DNA from: Gemmatimonadota bacterium | GTDB taxonomy: Bacteria; Latescibacterota; UBA2968; UBA8231 | Direction of reading: 5' to 3' | Length of the DNA: 21,505 nt | Assembly (NCBI GenBank): GCA_026706505.1 | Contig: JAPOYQ010000338.1 | Location: 1-21,505 of the forward strand | Shown: one piece after another, positions 7,542-14,497 of the stretch | Layout: each line of letters begins with the position of its first letter | Numbering within the stretch: the first letter of the stretch is position 1 | Position numbers and translations under genes: made by a program | The notes under the pieces: model-generated | Told to the model about the DNA's origin: nothing | Databases searched by the model: none | What the model saw: only the letters and a program-made list of their open reading frames with translations

Positions 7542-7557
7542 CGCACGATTTCGTGTG
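7542..7557. other. Hairpin between the last two operon genes
   Basis: CGCACGA (7542-7548) and TCGTGTG (7551-7557) pair (one G-T) around a TT loop, in the 95-nt gap between the 102-residue gene and the small HigA-N-like gene. There is no T-run, so it is more likely an mRNA processing or stability element than a terminator. Confidence 0.4.
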
Positions 7558-7591
7558 ATGATGTGCACAGAGCATCTTGCCAATAGGGAGA

Positions 7592-7900
7592 TCAAGATTC
7601 GTCGATTTCGGATCGGAACTGTTCGATTATGTCTTCTTTCCACCATTCACCCTCGGTTCGTGACGGTTTGCCCATACCAATTTGTTGACCGAGTGCACCA
7701 AGTTCGGCAGCATGATCAGGTCGCCAACCATTTACGATTGCCCACGATTCTATTTCTTCCGCTAGTAGGATTTCACCCTCTCTATGAAGTCGCACGAACA
7801 TCTCTTTGGCAGCATTCATATCGTTTGGATGTGCCAATCCGGTGGAAACATTCGTTCTCGCGGTAATCGCTTCAAGTGCTTTTTCGATAAGTGGGCTCAT
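7592..7900 (-). CDS. Hypothetical 102-residue soluble protein
   Basis: The protein is predicted to be soluble and largely helical, with no membrane segment or signal peptide. The central part 'LLAEEIESWAIVNGWRPDHAAELGALGQQI' looks like a small helical domain with a W-x(4)-G-W core. I do not recognise the family with certainty; a weak similarity to DUF1889-type small proteins is possible. The start is supported by AGGAGA 8 nt before the ATG. It starts 17 nt after the stop of the large hydrophobic protein, so the two are almost surely cotranscribed. The position suggests a regulator, immunity-like or adaptor partner of the membrane proteins; that is inference from context only. Confidence 0.7.
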   Translation of the reverse strand: MSPLIEKALEAITARTNVSTGLAHPNDMNAAKEMFVRLHREGEILLAEEIESWAIVNGWRPDHAAELGALGQQIGMGKPSRTEGEWWKEDIIEQFRSEIDES

Positions 7901-7917
7901 TGCTGTCTCCTAATCGT

Positions 7918-9045
7918 CTAATGCTGGCCATCATCGGTAGCCCATATATCAGAAACTTGACGGACACTTGCTTCATTCAGCAGAAACCGATCATCTTTCA
8001 GCATTCCGATAGGTTCTTTCGCTATGCCAGGCATAGGGATAACAGTCTCATGCTGGAAGACATTCAAGTCTTCCTTGTTGATGTACTCTTCGTATATTGG
8101 CTTTGGTTCAGTTGTTGGAAAGACAGCGTCGAGCATCTTGCGCATGAGAATAGCGGTGGCGATTGCAGCCACTGGTCCGATGAAAGGGCCAAGGAATCCG
8201 TTCGCGGAGGCAGCAAAAGTAACCAAGGTATGCACAGCAGATGCGGGGACACTGGTCGCAACTGTCTTGGGCACATCAGCCCATGAATCTCCGGTGAAGA
8301 TGCTGGCGCATGCACCAATCAGCGTTCCCAATGCCACAGATTGGCCGAGTGCTGGGAGAAAGACACTGGCGGGAACTCCCACCACCGGGAGTATTGGATC
8401 GACTATCGTCCGATAGGTTGTGGCAATACCGACTCCAATTTCTGCCGCTCCTGCGGTTAGGAGAAGAAAATTCGGTGGATACAGACCCAAAGCAATGTCT
8501 AATGCCCCGAGTCCGAAATGTGTTCCTGCGGCAAGAAAAGTGTGTGGTATGGCGTCGGAGAACGCGAGAAATACATCCTTTCCCGCACATACAAGAGCGA
8601 GACTGCCACCTAAGACTTTAGGTACGTTGACCGTCAGGAGTTCGTTCACAAACGTCTGACTCATCCCGAGTTTCACAAGCTGTTCGCCAACGGCTGTCGG
8701 TAAGAGCGGGTTTGGTATCCCTCGTGCTGTAAGCGAATCCATCCCAAGGTGATGCAGGAACTCTCCGAATTTCAGGTCCGGGTTCACCACAACCTTGAAA
8801 CCGTCTTCAAACAGATGGTGTCCGTGGGTAAGACGATGGAAAGATCCCTTGACTGCACCGCCCAGTGCTGTGGCACCGGTATCCATCCAACGTCCAGTCA
8901 ACCCCGGAATATGATGTGCATAGTGAAAATTCGTCAGGGCCTCCATCGGGTATGTCGCATTGACGAGGGCGGGAGAGATCCCGCCAAGACATCTTAGTGA
9001 TATGTCAGTGGTACCAAGACCTGTTGCTGTGAAGAATTTTGTCAT
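7918..9045 (-). CDS. Large hydrophobic Gly/Ala-rich protein with His cluster, unknown function
   Basis: This 375-residue protein is not one I recognise. Residues 1-140 hold many histidines: HYAHH (41-45), FHRLTHGHH (69-77) and LHHLGMD (97-103). They resemble metal-binding clusters of membrane-associated hydrolases, but no known motif is complete. Residues about 145-303 are a chain of hydrophobic Gly/Ala/Pro-rich segments (roughly 145-165, 169-215, 216-250 and 262-303), suggesting several membrane passes or a pore-forming body. The last ~70 residues are polar and probably soluble. There is no signal peptide. The ATG overlaps the stop of the preceding gene (ATGA), with GAGGT 6 nt upstream, so translation is probably coupled. 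It may be the membrane effector of the four-gene operon. Confidence 0.75.
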   Translation of the reverse strand: MTKFFTATGLGTTDISLRCLGGISPALVNATYPMEALTNFHYAHHIPGLTGRWMDTGATALGGAVKGSFHRLTHGHHLFEDGFKVVVNPDLKFGEFLHHLGMDSLTARGIPNPLLPTAVGEQLVKLGMSQTFVNELLTVNVPKVLGGSLALVCAGKDVFLAFSDAIPHTFLAAGTHFGLGALDIALGLYPPNFLLLTAGAAEIGVGIATTYRTIVDPILPVVGVPASVFLPALGQSVALGTLIGACASIFTGDSWADVPKTVATSVPASAVHTLVTFAASANGFLGPFIGPVAAIATAILMRKMLDAVFPTTEPKPIYEEYINKEDLNVFQHETVIPMPGIAKEPIGMLKDDRFLLNEASVRQVSDIWATDDGQH

Positions 9046-9644
9046 TTCGGACCTCTATCTGCTAAGATCTTATCACGAGATAAAATACGAAGTTTCGGAG
9101 CAATATCCTCGTCGAATTTGGCTATAAGAGCCTTGCGAATGAGCTTACGTCGATACTTCCTCATACTTATAGCGACACCGACCCCCACACCTGCTCCCAC
9201 GACGACCCCCACGCCTGCCGTGACAACACCAGCGGGAGCACCAACAGCGCTACCAATGCTAGCAGCAGTGGTGAGAGTGGTGGCCCAAATCCACCAACCC
9301 GTTGTTCCTACGGGAATCAATGCAACAAGAATCGCGCCTCCACCACCTGCGATGATTGAGGAGGCTATCTCAGGTATTCGATCGACAGGAGGTGCCTCAA
9401 CCACAAACTCCTCTGTATCTGGGTTCACTCCCCCATCGCGAACCTTTGACAGATAATCCATAAATTCGTGCTGGAAGATTACAAGTCGCTGGTTGAAAAC
9501 GGTCAGCATCTTTTCAAGGGCGTCTCTGTCAAGAGGGTCTATATCTTGAAGATTCTTTTGGTACTCGTACTTCACTTTAGCAAGTCCGGCTTCAAACTGC
9601 CGGTTCAAGTCGTTTATCAAGTCCTTTGATAGCTCTTGGGTCAT
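9042..9644 (-). CDS. Membrane-hairpin protein with N-terminal coiled coil and glycine zipper, unknown function
   Basis: This is a 200-residue protein. ATG 9644 is preferred over the in-frame TTG at 9650, because the weak GGGAAA site lies about 9 nt before the ATG and only 3 before the TTG. Residues 1-70 are charged and helical, probably a coiled coil. Residues 96-121 and 122-160 are two hydrophobic segments. The second carries a run of alternating G/A/V ('GVGVVVGAGVGVGVA', 144-158) typical of glycine zippers. A basic patch follows ('MRKYRRKLIRK', 161-171), then a soluble tail. The shape resembles membrane anchors of dynamin-like or stress-effector proteins, but no GTPase is present. It is the first gene of the operon and overlaps the next by ATGA. 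The function is unknown. Confidence 0.75.
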   Translation of the reverse strand: MTQELSKDLINDLNRQFEAGLAKVKYEYQKNLQDIDPLDRDALEKMLTVFNQRLVIFQHEFMDYLSKVRDGGVNPDTEEFVVEAPPVDRIPEIASSIIAGGGGAILVALIPVGTTGWWIWATTLTTAASIGSAVGAPAGVVTAGVGVVVGAGVGVGVAISMRKYRRKLIRKALIAKFDEDIAPKLRILSRDKILADRGPK

Positions 9645-9660
9645 TGGCAATTTCCCTTTA

Positions 9661-9682
9661 TTTAACGTGAGTTCGGGTTAAA
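9661..9682. promoter_or_regulatory. Inverted repeat in the leader of the four-gene operon
   Basis: TTTAAC (9661-9666) and GTTAAA (9677-9682) form an inverted repeat with a 10-nt spacer, 17 nt before the ATG on the minus strand. It could be an operator or a leader hairpin. Confidence 0.4.
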
Positions 9683-9720
9683 TGACCTTCTAACCGGAGT
9701 TGTGCATCGCTTTTTAGGGC

Positions 9721-9818
9721 CGGTTTTGAGACTGGTGGGCTTGCTTAGTAGACACGTTTGCAAAAATAGTACGACAATTCCCTCTGTCAACCAAAAAATG
9801 TCGGTTTTGAAATTGGTG
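9721..9818. repeat. 17-nt direct repeats around the operon promoter
   Basis: CGGTTTTGAGACTGGTG (9721-9737) and CGGTTTTGAAATTGGTG (9802-9818) agree at 15 of 17 positions, 81 nt apart (starts). They bracket the predicted minus-strand promoter, one on each side, as binding sites for a regulator might. Confidence 0.6.
9763..9790 (-). promoter_or_regulatory. Predicted sigma70-type promoter of the four-gene operon
   Basis: On the minus strand there is a perfect -35 TTGACA (9785-9790), a 16-nt spacer and a -10 TATTTT (9763-9768). This would give a leader of about 110 nt before the ATG at 9644. No other good promoter was seen upstream of this operon. Confidence 0.55.
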
Positions 9819-9966
9819 ATCAACTAAAGATCAAAGCGCGCTCAATTTGAACCCCAAAAACTGGCCTGTTGTGCTTTTGCCCCTCTGCTTATCCAGACTT
9901 CGTATACGATTTACCTTCGGTCTGTTAGCGAGCGCAGTTCCTTTTATTGCACGATTTCGAGACAAT
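9819..9966. other. Rest of the only gene-free stretch over 300 nt (9645-9966)
   Basis: This is the part of 9645-9966 not covered by the promoter and repeats above. I see no convincing gene, RNA gene or terminator in it. A CGTATACG palindrome at about 9900 is isolated. It must hold the end of the transcript that reads leftward from the PLP enzyme, but no GC hairpin with a T-run is visible. Confidence 0.5.
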
Positions 9967-11106
9967 CTACGCCCCCGCCAGCGCCTGAGCAAAATCAGCG
10001 CACAAATCCTCGGCAGCCTCAATGCCACACGCCACTCGCACCAAGTCGTCGGCTATGCCTATGGCCGCTAGCTCTTCTCGGCTCAAGCCGCTGTGCGACG
10101 TGGTGACGGGCCGAGTGATGAGGGTTTCGACGCCGCCGAGACTGGGGGCTGACGCCGGCAGAACCAGCTTGGACAGCAACCGCTCGGCGGCCTCCACGCC
10201 TCCGTGCAGCTCAAAGCTCAACACCCCACCCGCCCCGGCAAACAGCCGCTGCGCCCGCTCGTATTGCGGATGGCTTTCCAAGCCTGGGTAGTTCACCTGC
10301 GCCACCTGCTCCTGCTCGGCCAAAAAGTGCGCGAGTCGCAACCCATTTTCGTCGTGTTGCCGCATTCTCAGCGACAAGGTCTTCAAGCCCCGTTGTAGCA
10401 GAAAGCAGGCGTGGACATCCAGCGAGCCGCCCAAGTGATTCAGCTTGTGCTTAATGGCCTTGACGTGTGCAGCCGAGCCGACGACCACGCCCGCGACGAG
10501 GTCCGAATGGCCGTTGAGGTACTTGGTCGCACTGTGTAGCTCTATGTCAAAACCGATTTCCAGTGGGCGGAAGTTGCACGGCGAGGCAAAGGTATTGTCG
10601 ATCAGGGACACTAGTCCGTGCTCGCGGGCAAACGCCACTACCGCCTCTAAATCGGCGACCTCCATCAGCGGGTTGGTCATGGTCTCCACGTAGATCGCCC
10701 GCGTCTCTGGCCGCAGCTTGGCCGCCCACGTCTCAGGCGCGTTGCCGGCGATAAAGTCGTAGCTCAGCCCCAAACCCGGCGCATCCTGCGTCACAAAGCT
10801 GTGCGTGCCCCCGTAGAGGCAGTCTTGGATCAGCAGGTGATCGCCGCTGTTGAGCACGGTCATCAATGCGGTGGTGATCGCCGCCATTCCCGAGCCGGCG
10901 ACCAAGGCGTCCTCGCCACCGCAGACAGAGGCTAGTTTGGCGTGCAAGGCGCGGTGGTTGGGCGTGTTGTTGAGGCGGAGATAGCGGATGTCGTGGTACT
11001 CTTCCTCCTTAGGTGAAACAAAAGTCGAGCTCTGGAAGATCGGCGTCACTACGGCACCTTTGATGCGCTCCTCGCCAGCGTGGACGAGGCGGGTCTGAAT
11101 ATCCAT
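9967..11106 (-). CDS. Cystathionine gamma-synthase/lyase-type PLP enzyme
   Basis: This is a 379-residue fold-type I PLP enzyme of the Cys/Met metabolism family, which makes or breaks the thioether bond of cystathionine or related gamma-substituted amino acids. The PLP lysine is K195 in SATKYLNGHSDL. D170 in LIDNTFASP binds the pyridine nitrogen, and LYGGTH (97-102) and the SHSGLS C-terminal motif are present. The usual YSRxxNPT near the N-terminus is replaced by YLRLNNTPN (42-50). ATG 11106 is chosen because AAGGAAAT precedes it; the open frame upstream lies inside the preceding gene. It begins 19 nt after the stop of the FolC-ATP-grasp gene, so it probably shares that transcript. Synthase versus lyase cannot be decided from sequence. 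A degenerate scrap of a relative lies at 7179-7233. Confidence 0.9.
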   Translation of the reverse strand: MDIQTRLVHAGEERIKGAVVTPIFQSSTFVSPKEEEYHDIRYLRLNNTPNHRALHAKLASVCGGEDALVAGSGMAAITTALMTVLNSGDHLLIQDCLYGGTHSFVTQDAPGLGLSYDFIAGNAPETWAAKLRPETRAIYVETMTNPLMEVADLEAVVAFAREHGLVSLIDNTFASPCNFRPLEIGFDIELHSATKYLNGHSDLVAGVVVGSAAHVKAIKHKLNHLGGSLDVHACFLLQRGLKTLSLRMRQHDENGLRLAHFLAEQEQVAQVNYPGLESHPQYERAQRLFAGAGGVLSFELHGGVEAAERLLSKLVLPASAPSLGGVETLITRPVTTSHSGLSREELAAIGIADDLVRVACGIEAAEDLCADFAQALAGA

Positions 11107-11125
11107 TGAGATTTCCTTAGCTGGT

Positions 11126-13237
11126 TTACAGGGCAAATTGGGTGAGCAGCCGCTCGTATAGCCGAATGAAGTCCCGGCGGCCGTTGTCGCGGTTGTACGC
11201 GTAGCACATGGGGTTGGGATTGATCTCGATGATGGAGAAACCGTCCGCGCCGTGGATGAGGTCAATGGCGTAAAAACCGAGCGAGTACACGCCGGCCACC
11301 TGCGCGGTTAGCTGCTGCATTTGCGCTAGCAGGGCCGCGTCTTCTACGCGCACGGCGCGCCCTGTGGCCTGATGCAGCGGATTGAGGTCCCCGTCTGCGC
11401 CCACGGCCTCGCTCTCCTTGCGATAGGCCAGCAACAGTTCGTCGCGGCTGGCGACGACCCGATACTCCGGCCCGGCCACGTATTGCTGCACCAGCGCGAT
11501 GTTGTCCAAAAAGCCGCTGTTAGCAAAGAGGGCTGCGAGCCGCTGGCCGAGGTCTGTTGCGTTGTGTTCCAAGAACACGCCCTGCGCCAGTGAGCTGTGG
11601 CACTTTTTGACCAATAGGGGGAACTCGAACCGCGCTACTACTTCTTCGACGATTTCGGCGACTGTGGCGTGGGTTTTGTAGCGATCGAAGCGTGCGTCGG
11701 CTAGCGGGTTGAAGAGCTTGAGCGTATCGGGGACTGGCAAGCCGGCGGCGGCGAAATCCTCGTATTGGTACGCCTTGTCTTCGGCGAGCCGGGCTTCGAC
11801 ATAGTCGTTGAAGGGATGCTTGTTGCGCCAGAAGCGCAGGGGACGCTGTCCGCCCGACAGCTTGAGCCGCGTGCCGTCGTCCGAGATCCATTCGCAGATG
11901 AGTCCCAGTTGCTGACCCGCCTCGGCGACACATTCCAGATTCTCCAGCGCCATGTCTTCGGTGATGCCGTCGCGCTCGCCGGGCAGGTTGAAAAACTCCC
12001 GCGCCCGCGCCACCAAGTGCAGGGACCCGGCTACGCAGACTCGGCCTTTGGGTCCCGCCAGTGCCAGCGCGTGCTTGAGCGCTTGGCTGCTTGCAGGTAC
12101 CTGCTCGATGGCTAGTCCGTCTGGTGCCAAGTCTGCCAGCACTGATGGTGCCAGCGCTCGTGGATGGTCCGACGAAGTTAGTAAGACCCGCTGTGCTGCC
12201 GGCGCTAGCGCGTGCAAAATCCCCGAGGCATCGTGCCCTGTTCCCGCGCCGACGACCAGTACCCATGCGTTGCCAGTATTGGCGACGGGACGCTCTCCGC
12301 TCAGCCGCTGTAACTCTCCGGCCAACGCCTCGGCTGCCGCTGGATTGTGCGCGCCGTCGAGCAGTACCAACGGCTTCTCGTGCGCCACCTCAAAGCGGCC
12401 CGGCCAGTGATGGGCGACCACGGCTTGGTGCGCGATCTCGTCGTCTAGGCATTGGACGAGTCCCTGCGCTGCTTCAAGGGCCAGTCGCGCATTTTCTGCG
12501 TAGGTCGCTGGACGGCCCGTTAGGTGACCTAGGGGCCACTCCGTTCCGGCGATTTGCAACTTCACTTCTTGTTTTACGCAGGTCTGCCGGATTAGGTCCA
12601 TCACCTCCGGTGTCTGCGCCACCGTGGTGACGAGTGTGCGGCCCGACCGGGAGATGTGCAGCTTGTCCGCGGCGATTTCCTCCAAGGTATTGCCCAGCAA
12701 GTCCACATGATCTAGGCCGACAGCCGTCAGGACTGCCAACTCCGAGTCCCAGGCGTTGGTCGCATCGTAGCGGCCTCCTAGTCCTACCTCAAAAACCCCG
12801 AACTTCACTCCCTGTTGCGCGAAGAGATGGGCCGCGAGGCCGGTTAGGGCTTCAAACTTGCTGAACGAACCCAATGCCTCCCGGCCAAAGTCGTGGGTGC
12901 AATCGTCGAGGTGCGATACGGCGTCGGCCCATTGTTCCTTGCTGAGAATCTCGCCGTCAATGCGGATCCGCTCGCGCTGGGTGTGTAGATGTGGCGAAGT
13001 GTATAGACCGGCCTTGTGTCCGTGCGCCTTTAGAATAGCGGCGAGTAGGCTGGCGACTGTTCCCTTGCCGTTGGTGCCGCCGACAATGATTGAGCGGAAG
13101 CGCGTCTGCGGGTTGCCGAGGCGGGTTAGTAGGGCGCGCATTCTCGGCAGGTAATCCTCGATTGGCCCGAGCGCTGGACGGCCGACCTCCCAGTCGGGTA
13201 GGGCGTCCAAATAGCGTTTGGCGCGAAAGTAATCCAT
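11126..13237 (-). CDS. FolC-like Mur ligase fused to an ATP-grasp ligase
   Basis: This is a 703-residue two-domain protein. Residues 1-~418 are a complete FolC-type (dihydrofolate/folylpolyglutamate synthase) Mur ligase. Visible motifs are the P-loop GGTNGKGT (53-60), SPHLHTQRERI (81-91), FEVGLGGRYDATN (149-161), LDHVDLLG (175-182), K192, LLDGAHNP (292-299), and the end motif AGSLHLV. Residues ~430-703 are an ATP-grasp domain: FPLLVKK (539-545), the hinge QQYVAGPEYRV, D659, and the metal-binding EINPNP (671-676). FolC is normally ~420-450 residues and ends where the ATP-grasp begins. The fused order is the reverse of cyanophycin synthetase, which is ATP-grasp first and Mur ligase last. It lies 18 nt after moaA and 19 nt before the PLP enzyme. 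Both halves form amide bonds with ATP. The product is probably a folate polyglutamate or another peptide-like tail, but the ATP-grasp substrate is unknown. Confidence 0.88.
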   Translation of the reverse strand: MDYFRAKRYLDALPDWEVGRPALGPIEDYLPRMRALLTRLGNPQTRFRSIIVGGTNGKGTVASLLAAILKAHGHKAGLYTSPHLHTQRERIRIDGEILSKEQWADAVSHLDDCTHDFGREALGSFSKFEALTGLAAHLFAQQGVKFGVFEVGLGGRYDATNAWDSELAVLTAVGLDHVDLLGNTLEEIAADKLHISRSGRTLVTTVAQTPEVMDLIRQTCVKQEVKLQIAGTEWPLGHLTGRPATYAENARLALEAAQGLVQCLDDEIAHQAVVAHHWPGRFEVAHEKPLVLLDGAHNPAAAEALAGELQRLSGERPVANTGNAWVLVVGAGTGHDASGILHALAPAAQRVLLTSSDHPRALAPSVLADLAPDGLAIEQVPASSQALKHALALAGPKGRVCVAGSLHLVARAREFFNLPGERDGITEDMALENLECVAEAGQQLGLICEWISDDGTRLKLSGGQRPLRFWRNKHPFNDYVEARLAEDKAYQYEDFAAAGLPVPDTLKLFNPLADARFDRYKTHATVAEIVEEVVARFEFPLLVKKCHSSLAQGVFLEHNATDLGQRLAALFANSGFLDNIALVQQYVAGPEYRVVASRDELLLAYRKESEAVGADGDLNPLHQATGRAVRVEDAALLAQMQQLTAQVAGVYSLGFYAIDLIHGADGFSIIEINPNPMCYAYNRDNGRRDFIRLYERLLTQFAL

Positions 13238-13255
13238 GTATTGGGAAGGTGCGGC

Positions 13256-14314
13256 TCAACCGCCGCGGGTGTGCATCTCGCGGTGCGGATCGGCTTGCAA
13301 CTCTGCGACTTGATAGAGCACGCCGCGATGTGGATCGTCGCGCCGCTCTTCGGCGCTACGGTCCGTCCGTCCCGCCCACCCCGCGCTAATGCGTCGCACC
13401 AGTCGCTCGCGGTCTGCTCCGTTGCGCAGCAAGGGCTTCAGGTCAGTGCCCTGTTGCGCGTATAGACATGTGTACCATAGGCCGTCGGCTGTCAGGCGGC
13501 TGCGATCGCAGGACCCGCAGAACGGCTCGGTGACCGATGCGACAATGCCAAAGCTCGTGCCGTCGCGCAGGCGGAAGCGCTCTGCGGGCGCAGAGCCACG
13601 CCCCGCCTCGCGCTCGATAGGCCCGTAGTGCGCCTCCAGCTTCGCTAGCATCTCCTGCTGCGACACAACCTCTCCGAGCGACCAGTGCGTGGCCCCGCCG
13701 ACGTCCATGTATTCGATGAAGCGGACCTCCGCGCCTATCTCTCGTCCGAATTCGAGCAGATCCACGAGTTCGTCGTCGTTGAAACCCCGCATCACGACCG
13801 AATTGATCTTGATCGCGTCAAAGCCAGTTGCGGCGGCGGCGCGGATTCCCTCCAAGACTTTGGCGTGTACGGCTCTCCGCGTCAGCGCCTCAAATCGCGC
13901 CGGCTGTAGCGAGTCCAAGCTGACGGTGATACGCCGCAGCCCGGCTTCTCGCAGCGGTTCAGCCCAGCGCGCCAGTCGCCTCGCATTGGTCGTCAGCGCT
14001 AGGTCCTCGACCAGTGGTAGCCGGGCGAGGCGGGCGACGAGTTCGAGCAGATCGGTGCGCAACAGCGGCTCGCCGCCGGTCAGGCGGACGCTGCGGACGC
14101 CAACTTGGCAAAAGGCATCGACCACGCGCTCGAGCTCGGAGGCGTTGAGAATGTCTTCACTCGGCAGCCAGGTGTAGTGCTCTTCGGGCATGCAGTACTG
14201 GCAGCGCAGGTCGCAGCGGTCGATCACCGACACGCGCAAAGAGGCCAGCGGGCGGCCCAAAAGGTCGCGCACTAACTCGGTTTTGGCGGGTGTTTCAAGG
14301 GCCATAAAAGGCAT
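13256..14314 (-). CDS. moaA: GTP 3',8-cyclase MoaA (molybdenum cofactor biosynthesis)
   Basis: This is a radical SAM enzyme for the first step of molybdenum cofactor synthesis, turning GTP into 3',8-cyclo-7,8-dihydro-GTP with MoaC as the next enzyme. The N-terminal CxxxCxxC cluster is C34, C38 and C41 (RCDLRCQYCMP). 'LTGGEPLLR' (79-86) is the SAM-binding turn. The second 4Fe-4S site is C266, C269 and C283, as MoaA requires. The C-terminus ends in Gly-Gly, which is typical of MoaA and important for activity. The 352 residues slightly exceed the usual ~330, mainly in a charged stretch at about 305-335. The start could be ATG 14314 or 14305; neither has a clear Shine-Dalgarno site. It is first in a minus-strand operon and diverges from the coxDEF-type genes. 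Confidence 0.95.
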   Translation of the reverse strand: MPFMALETPAKTELVRDLLGRPLASLRVSVIDRCDLRCQYCMPEEHYTWLPSEDILNASELERVVDAFCQVGVRSVRLTGGEPLLRTDLLELVARLARLPLVEDLALTTNARRLARWAEPLREAGLRRITVSLDSLQPARFEALTRRAVHAKVLEGIRAAAATGFDAIKINSVVMRGFNDDELVDLLEFGREIGAEVRFIEYMDVGGATHWSLGEVVSQQEMLAKLEAHYGPIEREAGRGSAPAERFRLRDGTSFGIVASVTEPFCGSCDRSRLTADGLWYTCLYAQQGTDLKPLLRNGADRERLVRRISAGWAGRTDRSAEERRDDPHRGVLYQVAELQADPHREMHTRGG

Positions 14315-14331
14315 CCACAGACGAAGTTAAA

Positions 14332-14432
14332 GAGACTTGAGAATATAGAGAATCCCTAATAGTGGGCAATGTTGAGCGGGGTCGGCGCGTTCTTGCTGTA
14401 CGGAGGTCGGCGCGTGATATTAAGAGACTTGA
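14332..14432. promoter_or_regulatory. Nested direct repeats in the moaA/coxD divergent region
   Basis: GAGACTTGA occurs at 14332-14340 and 14424-14432, both preceded by TTAA(A). Between them GGTCGGCGCGT occurs at 14380-14390 and 14405-14415, with a 25-nt period. The symmetrical nesting inside a 183-nt divergent promoter region suggests binding sites for a shared regulator. The left GAGACTTGA lies next to the predicted moaA -10. Confidence 0.5.
14342..14369 (-). promoter_or_regulatory. Predicted moaA promoter
   Basis: On the minus strand there is a -35 TTGCCC (14364-14369), a 16-nt spacer and a -10 TATATT (14342-14347), with a leader of about 25-30 nt before the moaA start. No equally good promoter is visible for the plus-strand cox genes. 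Confidence 0.5.
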
Positions 14433-14497
14433 CCTGCCTGTGATAAGCATTGCGGGCGGCGAATAAGACATTAATACTGCGCAACGAGAGAGGTCTA

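Noticed and set aside
9897..9912. ACTTCGTATA followed by CGA, resembling half of a loxP site
   Set aside because: Only about 10 bases match, there is no second arm at the right distance and no recombinase gene.
11107..11125. SAM or other riboswitch before the sulfur-metabolism PLP enzyme
   Set aside because: The gap is only 19 nt and the gene appears to be read from the upstream operon.
11107..11265. 53-residue N-terminal extension of the PLP enzyme
   Set aside because: It lies inside the end of the FolC-ATP-grasp gene, has low-complexity composition, and a good Shine-Dalgarno site precedes ATG 11106.
11952..12630. Long plus-strand open frames opposite the FolC-ATP-grasp gene
   Set aside because: They are Pro/Ala/Arg-rich antisense shadows of a GC-rich gene with no recognisable domain.
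14421..14450. TTGACC and TGATAAG as a promoter for the cox genes
   Set aside because: The spacing between the boxes is far from 16-18 nt, so no promoter was called.
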